Assembly: GCA_016271365.2 (NCBI GenBank)
Contig: CM057456.1
Span: 611,263,501 to 611,327,500 of the forward strand
DNA length: 64,000 bases
Source of the DNA: Neoceratodus forsteri
Lineage: Eukaryota > Chordata > Ceratodontiformes > Ceratodontidae
Direction: 5' to 3'
Shown: positions 40,703 to 51,600 of the stretch, piece after piece
Layout of the letters: every line of letters starts with the position of its first letter
How positions within the stretch are numbered: position 1 is the stretch's first letter
The notes under the pieces: generated by a model
The model's database searches: none
What the model was told of the DNA's origin: nothing
Seen by the model: only the letters and a program-made list of their open reading frames with translations
Program-made: the position numbers and the translations under genes

Positions 40703-42748
40703 ATGAGCAGGTCAGGTGACGGTAGGGAGACTTCGTCTGAAAGCTGTTCAGTCAGCCGGGCTGGGTCCGGTCAACCTCCTTCTCAAGAAACTCAGCGGGG
40801 TTCCGACAACGGTCAGTCCGATGCCCGGGGGGATGGGCGGTTCCCCCGTCGGCATAAAAATAAACGGTCGCATTCTCGGCACCGTTCGGCCTCGAGCTCT
40901 TCTTCGGCCCACAGGTCAAAAAAGAGAAGGCATCACTCGAGGTCGCCCTCTGGTATGTCTACTTGTCGGTTATCAGTCAGTCATTACTGCAGTTGCGTCT
41001 CCTTCTTCGGAGTCGCCAACTTCTGTAATCGTCGTTTCGGCATCGGAGCCCTCCCCGCTATAGGTAGGGTTCCAGATGAGCAGTTTCATCAGTGGGCGCT
41101 TTTATGGAGCCGATGGGCTCGGAGGTTGGTTCTTCTGCCTGGCTCGGTTGCCTCGGAGCCCTCGGCCCTCCGCGCGATCAGGTAGGGCGTTGACCTTCCA
41201 GCCGCGCGCCTTCTTCGTGCCTGCGACTGCTGGCTTAGTGTGCCTCACATGGCTGCGCGCAGGGGCCACAATCGGTGCGTTCTTATCTCCTGTTTTTTTT
41301 TTTCTTCTGCTTCCAGGTTCTGGGCTTTTCCGGCACCTTTCGAGCGTGTTCGTTGGCTTGTCGCGCTGCTTTTGCCGTGGCGCTTATGGGTCGCCCCGCT
41401 GGCCTGTTGGCTCTGGCGGTGCTATGGTGGCGCTACGGTCGGGCTTGGCGCTGGTGTGGCGCCGCCGCTTGGCGGCGTTGTTGGTGGGCGCCGCTGGGCA
41501 GGCGCGCCGGCGCTTTGTGGGCTGCATGCGCCCGCCTGGGGGTTTTATGCGGTGCCGCTAGGGGGCACGTCTTCTTGGCGCCGGGTGGCCTCTTGGTGCC
41601 GTCAGCTCGCCCGCTTTGCCGTCTCGGCGCCGGGGGTCCTCGGGGACTCTCCTTGTTTTTCTGATATTTCCTCCTCTCCTAATTTTCATTCCTTTCCTGT
41701 CCAAACAGTCCTTTCTGGACCATCAGGAGATGATGTTGAGCCTGACCCAGACCTTCGGTTGGGTGATGAAGTGGAGGAAACAGGATCTTTCTTTGCTACA
41801 GAGCCTGTGGTCGAGGACCTGTCTTTTAAGTCTCTGTTGAAGAACCTGAGATCCACTCTTTCTTCTCCAGACTACAGACATCGATCCTGGAAGATGTTAA
41901 GACTCCAGTACCTTCATGCTTCGAGATCCCTCTGGATTTGACTCCTCCGATCCAGCTCTTCCTTTGAGACGCTGTCTCAAATGGTATGGAATAATCCTGC
42001 TCTTAATCCTTCAGTGGCTAAATCCATTGATAAGAAGTATTCAGCTCCCAAGGATCGCCCTATTTTGGCATCCCAAGCATTTGCGGATCCTATTGTAGTC
42101 CTGGCAGAGAATGACAAGGTCGTTTCTTCCTCAAATTACTTCAGCTCGACCTATTAACAAAGAGTCTCAGAAGATTGATACATTAGGCAAGAGAGTCTTG
42201 CTGCCTCCACTCTAAGTATGCGACATGCCAGTTATCAAGGCTATTTTTCTCAGTATGAGTATATCCTGTGGCACTCTATGAAAAGAATGGTTGAAGCCTT
42301 CCAGATTCGGACTCCAAGTCAGAGCTTCTATTGACCGTTACTAGAGGTATTGAATTCAATAACCAACAAGTCAAAGCCGCCATGGAGCGCTTCGACACTG
42401 CTTCTCGCTCAGCTGCTGCAGGGATTTGTACCGACGCCTATTCCTGGCTGCTTCTTCGGTCACTGAATGATGCTCAGCAGCAGGTAATGGCGCTGCCTTT
42501 TGATGGCACCTGTCTTTCGGCCCTCAGGTGGAGCAAGCCTTAGAAGCCTCCTCAAAGACTCAGATTGGCCATTAAATTGGCTAGACCTCCGCCTGCCCCA
42601 TCTCATGGGCATGCGAACAGACGCCAGTTTCTTAGTCGTCAGTCCTTTCGGCAGAGGCAGGGGAAGCTCACAAAAGCCAACCTGCCCAACCTCAGAAAAA
42701 GACGCAGCAGAAAGCGCAGGGGCCTAAAGCCCCAGCGCCACCTTATGA
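40703..42748 (+). pseudogene. gag of B2, broken
   Basis: Starts MSRSGDGRETSSESCS at 40703 (160 residues open). The linker (about 41190-41680) is dominated by GGCGCC/GGTGCC-type sequence that stays open in several frames and gives misleading long ORFs. The conserved block follows with many small indels: VVEDLSFKSLLKNLRS (about 41806-41855), then KSIDKKYSAPKDRP (about 42022-42063), QGYFSQYEYILW (about 42237-42272), and FNNQQVKAAMERFDTASRSA in 42331-42543. More single-base losses than in B1. Confidence 0.78.
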
Positions 42749-42749
42749 G

Positions 42750-43440
42750 TTGTTGGCCCAAGTTCCATCCACACTGCCCGAGATGGAACTTTCTCCTCCG
42801 GTGGGAGGTCGTCTGATGTACTTCTACAACGAGTGGAAGTCCATAACTTCATTGGGTCAGCATTATCAGTTCAGAGTCCTGCCTTTTGGGCTATCCTCGG
42901 CGCCGCGAGTTTTTACAAAGTGTTGTGCAGTTCTCGCGGCGCATCTCAGGAAAGGCGGACTCCGAGTGTTTCCCTACCTGGACGATTGGCTTCTAGCAAG
43001 CCCTTCCAGCCAAGGGACTTTGGAAGCCGTGCAAACGACTTCTCGTCTTCTCACGTCCATGGGAGTTCTGCTGAATTTGGAAAAATCTCAACTGCAGCCC
43101 TCCCAGAGGCTCCTTTTCTTAGGGACGCTTCTAGACACCTCTTCCGCGAAGGCTTTCCTTCCAGAGGACAGAAGACTCGACATCCTTCGGATGGCCCGTT
43201 ACATCAGGGAGAACCAATCGGTTACAGCTCTCTCGATGCAACGCATGTTGGGTCTCATGGCGTCCTCGGTGTTCACTGTACCCCTGGCCCGGTTGCACAT
43301 GAGAACCACCCAATGGATGCTCTCCACTCAGTGGTCTCCGACCTCTCACCCCCAGTCTTATCCCATCAAGGTGACGGAGCCCCTTCGAAGGTCTCTCACC
43401 TGGTGGTCTCAAGAGAGCAATCTCCTCAGAAGGATTCCCT
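42750..43440 (+). pseudogene. Reverse transcriptase of B2 with in-frame internal deletion
   Basis: One 481-residue frame (42750-44195) starts in the pre-RT segment (LMYFYNEWKSITS) and passes at residue 34/35 straight to LGQHYQFRVLPFGLSS. Compared with B1 and B3, about 330 bp are missing. The lost part includes the RT fingers and the first catalytic aspartate (LDMQDAY). The YLDD box is intact at residues 76-79, and thumb motifs follow. The deletion keeps frame, so a long protein remains possible, but not an active polymerase. Confidence 0.87.
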
Positions 43441-44238
43441 TGCTCTTCGATCATCAGATCTCCATCACCACAGAACATCGCTACTGGGATGGGGAGCTCA
43501 CTGTCTCTCCCTCCACACTCAAGGTGTATGGACTCAGTTCAATCTCATCTCCACATAAATGTCCTGGAGATGAGAGCGGTCCTCTATGCGATCCGAGCTC
43601 TGAAGGATGTCCTTTGTCACAAGAACATTCTCCTTCAAACGGACAACAAAGCTGTGATGTATTACATCAACAAGCAAGCGGTGCTCATTCTTATCCCTTT
43701 GCAGGAAGCAATGAGGGTGTGGGAGTGGTGCTTGGAGCACAAGTCTCTGATTCAAGCGGTTTATCTGCCAGGTATACAAAACGACCTAGCAGATCACCTC
43801 AGCAGAACGGAGGCAGACCCTCACGAGTGGTCTCTCGATCCAGCTGTAGCTCGGTCCCTGTTCAAAGAGTGGGGGACTCCAGACCTGGACCTTTTTGCAT
43901 CCCCACTCAACGCAAAACTGCCTCTCTTCTGCTCCAGAAATCCAGGGCCTGGCATTTTCTGTCAGGATGCGTTCAGGCTGCGGTGGACAAAACGCTTTCT
44001 TTACGCCTTTCCACCGCTTCCTCTAATCCAGAGAGTACTCCTCAAGTTCGAGTCTCAGGGGACCAAGATGATTCTCATTGCTCCTCCTGGCCTCGGCAAC
44101 TATGGTTTCCTCTACTCAACAGTATGTTGGCAGCCTCTCGAGACCACTTCCCTTGCAAATCAATCTTTGACTCAGGGTTCGTTGATCCATCCTAACCTGA
44201 AATCACTTCACCTTCATGCTTGGCTCCTGAAGAGATAG
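43440..44238 (+). pseudogene. RNase H and MT-position segment of B2
   Basis: The frame 43489-44238 (249 residues) includes INVLEMRAVLYAIRAL (E), LLQTDNKAVMYYINKQ (D), AVYLPGIQNDLADHLSR (D), DLDLFASPLNAKLPLFCSRN, CQDAFRLRWTKRFLYAFPPL and MILIAPPG. FPPL replaces FPPF of B3. The N-terminal aspartate segment is disturbed (ITTEHRYWDGEL). Otherwise this is one of the best RH/MT copies. Confidence 0.85.
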
Positions 44239-45251
44239 AAGTGAATCGGTTCAACGCTCCTCAGAGTCTCGGACATCCTTCTGGCTGCTCGAAGCCAGCC
44301 ACATCGAAAAACACGCATCCAAATGGAAACGCTTTCTCTCTGGTGTGCAAAGTCCTCTTGAACCCTTTTCCTGTCCTCCTGACAAGGTTCTGGAGTATCT
44401 TTTGACCTATCAAACTCAGGTCTTCAGTACTCCACAGTTAAAGTTCACCTTAGTGCCATCTCAGCTGCTCCATGAGCTGGTTTCTTCCTTGACTCTGGCT
44501 CAGTTACCTATGGTGAAGAGATTTCTTAAGGATTCTTCATACCAGACCCCTGTTAGCCGTCCAGTTGCAGCCTGGGACATTAACCTGGTGCTGGACATGC
44601 TCACTCGGAAGCCTTCGAACCCTTAGCTACCTGTGAGCTAAAATTTCTTACCTGGAAGACTGCCTTCCTGGTGGCCATTACCTCAGCCCGCAGGGTCTCT
44701 GAGATACATGCCCTGGTTACGGACCCCAGTATACTGTCTTCCATAAAGACAAAGTAGTTCTCCGTACTATCCTAAATTTCTTCCCAAGGTTGTGTCAGAA
44801 TTCCATCTAAACCAACCTCTGGTACTTCCCGCTTACTGCTAATTTCCAAAATGAAGGAACGAGCTCTTCATTCCTTGGATGTTAAGAGAGCCTTATGTTC
44901 TATTTAGATAGAACCAAGGATGTTCGCAAGACTCAGCAACTGTTTGTTTCTTTCAGCGACACCCGGCTGGGTCAACCTGTCGCTATCAGATGCATCTCAT
45001 CATGGTTAGTGGCATGCCTTCGACATTGCTATTCCATGGCTCAGGTTAAATTAGAAGGTAGAGTGTACGCTCACTCTACTAGGGCGGTCGCGGCATCCCT
45101 AGCGGAAATTCGCAATGTTCCAATTGCAGATATCTGCAACGCCGCCACCTGGAGCTCAGTGCATACCTTCGGTAAGCACTATGCACTGGATGTTCATGCC
45201 AGGCGACATTCCGCATTCGGCAGAACTATCCTTAATGGGCTTCTATCTTAG
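44220..45251 (+). pseudogene. Tyrosine recombinase of B2, broken
   Basis: Several single-base losses split the first half (44220-44890). The arginine box ITSARRVSEIHAL is encoded near 44677-44715. The frame 44895-45251 (118 residues) carries HSTRAVAASLAEIRNVPIAD and FGKHYALDVHARRH with the catalytic tyrosine. The catalytic set is complete, but the protein cannot be read from one start. Confidence 0.84.
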
Positions 45252-45304
45252 ACGTGTGAGCTCTGGCTCTCCTGCCGCCCTTTTGGGGGATTATCAGCTT
45301 GGTA

Positions 45305-45811
45305 CTCTCCCACTAGTGTGAATGAGTGGTGGAGACTTATGTCCAGGAAGATAGGAAAATTACGTACCTACCGTAATTCTTGATCTTCTTGGACGAGTCT
45401 CCACCACTCATTCACACGCCCACCCTCCATCCCCCGAGCTCACCGCTGTGTTGGTCTTCACTCCCTCAAATCTTTAGGCCGTGAGGACTTCTTTGCTGAC
45501 CCTTCTTACACGGGTCATACGGACTATCTTATGTCCGTGTTTTTAATGTTACAGTTACTCTTTACGTTAGTTGCGCTGCACCTCCTTGGTAAAAAAGGTA
45601 CTGAGGCGGTTGGAGGGTCGGCGCCGAGATGGTCATCACGCCGAGCCGCTGCTCGCGCGCCTGTGTCTCAGCGCCTGCCTCGACCGACCCTCCAGCAAAA
45701 AGTTTGTTCTCATGTAGTCCTAGTGCCTCCGGCCCTAATCCCACTAGTGTGAATGAGTGGTGGAGACTCGTCCAAGAAGATCAAGAATTACGGTAGGTAC
45801 GTAATTTTCCT
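45305..45811 (+). repeat. B2 internal complementary region and right inverted repeat
   Basis: ICR about 45308-45420, built as in B1. The right ITR (about 45590-45811) includes GGAGGGTCGGCGCCGAGATG and the inverted GACCGACCCTCCAGC, which form the internal stem. Confidence 0.85.
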
Positions 45812-45826
45812 TTCTCCCACTGGGGC

Positions 45827-47187
45827 ATGCCTCAGGTGGACCTGTTTGCCTCCAGGGAGAATGTGAAGCTGACACTGTTTCATGCCCGCCCCCCTCAGCT
45901 GGGCTCACTGCAGGGGGATGCCTTCTCGAGGCTGTGGACCCCAGGCCTCTTCTACTCCTTTCCCCCATTTCTGTTGATCCACAAGGTGCTTCTCAAGGCG
46001 AGGAGGGACAAGGCGCAGGTGATTCTGGTATCCAGATCTCCTCAGTCTCAGCTCCAGGCTCCCGAGGCGGCTTCCAGCCCGCCCGGACCTGATCTCAGTC
46101 AATCAGGGGAAGGTATTCCATCTGGACCTTCAATCGCTGCACCTGACGGCCTGGTTCCTGAGCGGCTAGAGTTCCAGGCCTTGGGTCTTTCCGACGAGGT
46201 CCTCAACATTGTTGAGGCATCCCGTAAGGAATCGACCAGAAAATGCTATGCCTTCAAATGGAAGAGATTCTCCATTTGGTGTCAGGGCAAGGGCCTGGAC
46301 CCTTCCTCCTGTTCCTTGGCAAGCATTCTGGACTACCTGTGGTCCCTTTCTCAGCCAGGGCTTCAGTCGACGATCCTTAAGGTGCACCTGGCAGCCATCT
46401 CTGCTTACTGGGCGCGGGCCGGGAAGCGGTCGGTGGTGCAGGAGAAGGTGGTCGGGCGCTTTTCAAAGGCCTTGATCACATATCCCTCCGGGTGCAGAAC
46501 CTCCACCTCCGTGATCTACTGCTGGTATTGGCTAAGCTCATGGGCAAGCATACTGAACCGTGCACAGGTGTGCCATCTCTCACCTGTCGTGGAAGACCAC
46601 CTTCTTGGTGGCTATCACGTCAGCCAGAAGGATGGGAGAGCTCCAGGCGCTTTTTATCGAGTCTCCTTATCTAGTCTTCCACAGGGACAAGGTTGTCCTG
46701 TGCCCCCACCCGAAATTCCTTCCGAAGGTGGTGTCAGAGTTTCACCTTAACCAGGTGTTGACTCTGACGGTGTTCTACCCCAGTCACACCTCGGAGGCTG
46801 AATATAGGCACCATACTCGCACTCGCTTACTATAAGGAGCGGACGGCTGAAGTTCGGGGAGAGGTTCATCATCTGTTTGTCACCTACGCTGAAGCTGTAC
46901 CTGGCAGACCTGCAGCCAAGTGGACAATAGGCAGGTGGGTCACCTCCTGCATAGATCTCTGCTATAGGTTAGTGGGCATGGAGCCTCCCAAAGGGATAAG
47001 AGCTCATTCTACCCGCTATACCGCTGCATCGGTGGCTGCTTCCAGGGACGTCCCTATCCAGGAGATCTGCAGGGCTGCTACCTGGAAGTCAGCACATACC
47101 TTCATCACCCACTACCACATCGACCTTGAGTCATGCCGGGATGCTGGTTTTGGGGCTTCGGTTCTCAAGTCCTTATTTCCTAAGTAG
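45827..47187 (+). pseudogene. MT-position segment and tyrosine recombinase of A3
   Basis: The frame 45827-46750 (307 residues) joins the post-RNase H segment (DLFASRENVKL, QGDAFSRLW, FPPFLLIHKVLLKARRD) to the recombinase core-binding domain (STRKCYAFKWKRFSIWC, SILDYLWSLSQPGLQST). It thus shows that MT and YR are read in one frame in family A. The frame 46560-46835 has ITSARRMGELQAL. The frame 46972-47187 has H12-x-x-R15 and Y48 (FITHY). Shifts near 46490 and 46815 break the chain; all catalytic residues are still encoded. Confidence 0.87.
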
Positions 47188-47231
47188 GGTGTGCGCTTTG
47201 CCTCCTCCTCCCGGAGAACTGCTAGAGTCTG

Positions 47232-47551
47232 CCAAGACAGTGTGGATGAACAACATATCCATGTCCCTAGAAATACAGGTTACTCACCTGTAACAGGAGT
47301 TCTAGGAATGGTATATGTTGTTCATCCACACCGACCCACCCGCCTCCCGGCTCGCGCAGCACAACCTGGCTTCCAGCGGGCTAGATCTGGCGTCATGGGG
47401 CGGAGCCGAGAGTTTTACCACCCGGGTGGGTTGGAGGAGCCAGCTTGAATACCTTCCGGCAAGATTTAAAGCGCCAAGGAACCTGCCAGACAGTGTGGAT
47501 GAACAACATATACCATTCCTAGAACTCCTGTTACAGGTGAGTAACCTGTAT
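47232..47551 (+). repeat. A3 internal complementary region and right inverted repeat
   Basis: ICR about 47237-47330, near-palindromic around AGGTTACTCACCTGTAACAG. The two terminus copies meet at CATGTCCCTAGAAATACAGG. Right ITR 47331-47551. Confidence 0.86.
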
Positions 47552-47839
47552 TTTTCTACCTCCTCGTTCCAGGGCTTGGGAGTTTTCTGGTGAGGCGCAT
47601 TGTCCGTCTCTCGGAAGGGGAAGTTCCTCTACACCTTCCCTCTAATTCAGAAGGTGCTAAACAAGCTCTGAATGGAGGGAGCAACTCTAATACTCATTGC
47701 TTCCCTTTGGCCTCATCAGATCTGGTTCCCCTTACTGCAGCAACTGGTGGTGGAACCATCAGTACCTCTGCCATTATGCCATTGTCACAGGAACAGGGAA
47801 CCTTGGTCCACCCGGACCTCAGGTCACTCCACCTTCATG

Positions 47840-48842
47840 AATGACTCCTGAAGACATAGCCATTGCTTGGTTTGGGGTGTCACAAAAGGTAGCTAATGTC
47901 CTGGTGGCTGCCGGAAAACCTTCTAACAGGGCCACGACATGGAAGTGGTTTGCTTTGTGGGCCTCTTCTCACCAACTGGATCTTTTACATGTCCGGTAAA
48001 GGAGTATTTGTTGTGCTTGTCAGATGTAGGCTTGTAATACTCTTCTGTCAAAGTGCACTTGGCTACTATTTCAGCTTTCCACATGCCTGTTGATGGTGAT
48101 ATGGTTGCTCAGCTGGAAGTGGTCCGTAAATTTTTGAGAAGCAGTCTACACTTGAAGCCTCCTATCCACAGTCCGGTCCCGGCATGAGACCTGAATTTTG
48201 TGTTGGAAAAGCCTCATTTGGCTCCTTTTGAGACGGCTGTGACTTGTGACCTAAGCTTCCTTTCTTGGAAAGTGTTATTTTTACTTGCTATTACTTCTGC
48301 TCAAAGAATTTCAGGGCTTCAGGCTCTAATGTGTGAGCCTTCTTATTTGATTTTTCATAAAGTCAGAGTGTCCTTACATACCAATCCTAAGTTTCTACCA
48401 AAGGTGGTGTCTGAGTTTACCTTGAATCAAACCATCTACCTGCCAGTTTATTTTTCTGAGCATGCCAATCCAAGGGAAGGATTGCTCTGTACTTTACATG
48501 TACATAGAATATTCAGGTCCTATATACACCGCTCGAAAGACTGCAGGAAGTCCTCAACTTTTTGTTTCCTTTGCCCCTGGGAAACAGGGCGTACCTGTTT
48601 CTAAACAGTGCCTTTCCAAATGGTTGGCCAGCAGTATTACTTTTTGTTATGGGAAGTATAGTAAGGAACTTCCTGGTGTCGTTCTTGGTCATTCCACCAG
48701 AGGCATGGCCACTTCTGTTGCCCATTTCAGAAATGTATCTGCTGCAGAGATATGTGCAGCTGCCACCTCAGGTACATTCCACACCTTCACTAAACACTAC
48801 AGTCTGGACACTGCCTCCCGAAAAGAACAGGTTTTGGTCTAG
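47840..48842 (+). pseudogene. Tyrosine recombinase of C2
   Basis: Core-binding domain in pieces (KVANVLVAAGKPSNRATTWKW, about 47887-47945). The frame 48200-48604 has ITSAQRISGLQAL: the first box arginine pair reads QR, with G for E. The frame 48462-48842 (126 residues) holds LGHSTRGMATSVAHFR and FTKHYSLDTASRKE with the tyrosine. It is more complete than C1's second half, but broken in the middle. Confidence 0.82.
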
Positions 48843-48924
48843 CTGTTCTTCAGGGCCTTCGTTCATAATGCCAGTGGACTCCAGCCACCCAGACTGTTCA
48901 CTGAAAATACTGCTTGGTACTTGT

Positions 48925-49138
48925 TCCATAGGTGAGTCCTAATAAAAGAGATTTCCTCGAAGAAGATAGAACAGTTACGTACTTACCGTAACAGTAGAAC
49001 TTCGAGAGAATCTCTACCAGCAGGCCATGCCGTCCCACCCTCCGCCCCCCTTAAGAATTAGAGTTCTGTAACTCCTATGTCTTTCTCCAGGACAGTTTAA
49101 CTGCTGTTTCCAGCCTCACCTGGTAGGCGGAACCATAG
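48925..49138 (+). repeat. C2 internal complementary region and start of right repeat
   Basis: ICR about 48925-49035 centred on ACAGTTACGTACTTACCGTA, with TTTCCTCGAAGAAG on one side and ACTTCGAGAGAATC on the other. The right ITR that should follow is cut at 49138 by B3 and resumes at 55032. Confidence 0.78.
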
Positions 49139-49494
49139 ATCTTCCTGGACATAAGTCTCCACCACTCATTCACACTATTGGGATCCGCGCCGGAGGCACT
49201 AGGACCCATCGGGAGCAAACTTTTTGCTGGAAGGTCGACACCAGAGATGGCGCCGCGAGCACTAGCTCGCAGTGATGACTTATCTCGGCGCTGACCCTCC
49301 AACCGCCTCAGTTCTTTTTTTCCCGCCCGCCGAAAAGGCTTCAGTAACGACGCCGCCGCCTGTCGGAGTCAAACTTCAAACTAGCAGCATAGTTTTCAGT
49401 TTATTTTTTGTAGTATTATCTCGATATAGTATCGGCTAAGTTTATTCTATTTTAATATACAATAAAGTCTCAGCCTACTGCATTGAGGTCGACC

Positions 49495-51600
49495 ATGAGC
49501 AGGTCAGGTGGCGGTGAGGGAGACTTCGTGTGAAAGCTGTTCAGTCAGTAGGGCTGGGTCCGTCCGCCTCTTCTCTGAAGGGGTCCGACAATGGTCAGTC
49601 AATGCCGGAGCGGAGCATAAAACAAGCGGTCGCATTCTCGGCACCGTTCGGCCTCGAGCTCTTCTTCGGCACACAGGTCTAAAAGAGAAGGCATCACTCG
49701 AAGGTCGCTTCTCTGATATGTTCATCGTACAGCGCCTGTTATCGCGGGTTAGTTGCCGTCTCCCTTCTCGAGTCGCCAACTTCCGTAGCAGGGCGTCTTC
49801 TGCACGGAGTCCTACCCTGCCTATAGGTAGGTCTTCAGATGAGCAGTTTCATCAGTGGGCCGCCTTATGGAGCAGTGGGCTCGGAGGTTGGTTCTGTTAC
49901 CTGGCTCGTTGCTGCCGCGGCCTCGGCTTGTCGGGCGACCAGGTAGTGCTGTTGGACTTTCCTGGTCGCGGCACCTTCTTCGATGCTAACGACTCCACGC
50001 CCAGGTGTTTTCCTCACATGGCTGCGGCGCAGGGGCCACAACGATACCCTTATCTCCTGCTATTTTCCTTCTAACCATATTTTTCAGGGTCCTGATGCTT
50101 TTCATACGCCTTTGGCGCTGGCCCCAGTGCCGCCTGGCCTGTGCCATCTGGCGGCGTCGCGGCTTATCGGGCGCTTTTGCTGCGTCGGGCTTGTCGGCGC
50201 TGTCCGCGTGTCGCTGGAGCTTCGGCGCCTTCTGCGTGCCGCTGCGGTGCTGTGTGTCCATGGCGGCGCAGAGCTTCTCAGCGCCCTTCTGCGGTGCCGT
50301 GTGCCTTCTGGCGCCATCCGCGGCATCGCCAGGCTTCAGCGCCGTCTTCGGCGCCGTGTGCCTTCTCGGCGCCATCCGCGGCGCCGGGCGGCTTCTCTGC
50401 ACTGCGCTGTTCTTCGGCGCCATTTTCGGTCCCGTTTGCCTCCTCGGCGCCGGGAGCTCTCGAGGACTCCTCTTTCCTCTCAATTCTTCCTTCCTCTCCT
50501 GTATTTCACTCCTTTCCTGTCCAAACAGTCCTCCCTGGACTATCAGGAGATGACGTTGAGCCTGACCCAGACCTTCGGTTGGGTGATGAAGTGGACGAAG
50601 CAGGATCTTTCACTGCTACAGAGCCTGTGGTCGAGGACCTGTCCTTTAAGTCTCTGTTGAAGAACCTGAGCTCCACTCTTTCTCTCCAGACTACAGACAT
50701 CGATCCTGGGAAGCGGTTAAGACTCCAATATCTTCATGCTTCGGAGATCCTACGGATTTGACTCCTCCGATTCAACCTTCCTTCGAGACGCTGTCTCAAA
50801 TGGTATGGAATAATCCTGCTCTTACCCTTCGGTGGCTAAATCCATTGATAGGAAATACTCAGCTCCCAAGGATCGTCCCTTTTGGCATCCCAAGCCTTTG
50901 TGATCCTATTGTAGTCCTGGCAGAGAATGACAAGGTCGTTCTTCCTCAAACTACTACAGCTCGACCTATTAACAAAGAGTCTCGTAAGATTGATACATTA
51001 GGTAAGAGAATCTTTGCTGCGTCCACTCTAAGTATGCGTATTGCCAGTTACCAGGGCTATTTTTCTCAGTATGAGTATATCCTATGGCTCTCTATCAAAC
51101 AAATGGTTGAAGCTCTTCCGGACTCGGACTCTAAGCCAGAGCTTCTTCTGACCATTACCAGAGGTACTGAATCTAATGACCAACAGGTCAAAGCAGCCAT
51201 GGATGCTTTCGACACTGCTTCTCGTTCAGCAGCCGCTGGTATTTGTACTCGCCATCACTCCTGGCTGCATACTTCGGGCTTCACGAATGATGCACAGCAG
51301 CAGGTGATGGCGTTGCCCTTTGACTCGTATCTTTTTGGTCCTCAGGTAGAGCAAGCTCTAGAGGCTACTCAGAAGACTAGGTCGGCCATTAGCTGGCTCG
51401 ACCCTCCTACCCTCTCGAGGGCATGTCGGTAAACGTCAGTTTCATAATCGTCAGTCCTTTCGAGGCAGGGGCAGAGGAAGTTTCCATAAGAACCAACCTG
51501 CCCAACCTCAAAAGAAGATGCAACAGAAAGCGCAAGGGCCCAAAGCGCCCAGTGCTACCTTATGAGTTGCTGGCCCAAGTTCCATCTCCACTGCCCGAGG
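49495..51600 (+). pseudogene. gag of B3, broken
   Basis: Start MSRSGGGEGDFV at 49495, shifted at once relative to B2. The GGCGCC-rich linker spans about 50100-50460 and gives three overlapping open frames without clear meaning. The conserved block is open at 50758-51432 (224 residues): FETLSQMVWNNPAL, PINKESRKIDTLGKRI, ASYQGYFSQYEYILW, QVKAAMDAFDTASRSAAAG. The basic tail follows (51423 on). Confidence 0.8.

Larger units (their letters stand above)
40290..45811 (+). mobile_element. DIRS-type retrotransposon B2, innermost element
   Basis: Family B copy inside A3, the deepest level of the nest. The left end is ATCTTCCTGGACATAAGTC; the right end ACGGTAGGTACGTAATTTTC is followed by A3 TTCTCCCACTGGGG. 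It has gag, RT with an internal deletion, RH/MT, YR, ICR (about 45308-45420) and right ITR (45590-45811). An A-run (about 40624-40641) lies in the leader. Confidence 0.92.
36183..47551 (+). mobile_element. DIRS-type retrotransposon A3, split by B2
   Basis: Family A element inside C2. Own pieces are 36183-40289 and 45812-47551, about 5.85 kb. The left end (GGACATGGATATGTTGTTCA) and right end (CAGGTGAGTAACCTGTAT) match A2. B2 cuts the RNase H/MT boundary: the A1 sequence near 490-520 shows the uninterrupted junction. Gag C-terminal block, MT segment and recombinase are well kept. Confidence 0.92.
35640..47830 (+). pseudogene. RNase H and MT-position segment of C2, split by A3
   Basis: The frame 35825-36406 reads RNase H MRVVLYDLQAF, LLVQTDTSVMHYI with aspartate, and VHVPGAQNITAHRLSRL (the final aspartate is replaced by histidine). 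NLFVSPENAKLPL follows up to the A3 left end at 36183. The segment resumes at 47552 with PGLGSFLVRRIVR-like sequence and continues to SLRSLHLHE at about 47840. C1 (about 8090-8170) shows that the two halves were contiguous. Confidence 0.78.

Noticed and set aside
40977..41941. Long overlapping frames (up to 233 codons) in the B2 gag linker
   Set aside because: GC-rich hexamer repeats keep several frames open at once. No motif supports any one of them, and the same happens at 49983-50761 in B3.
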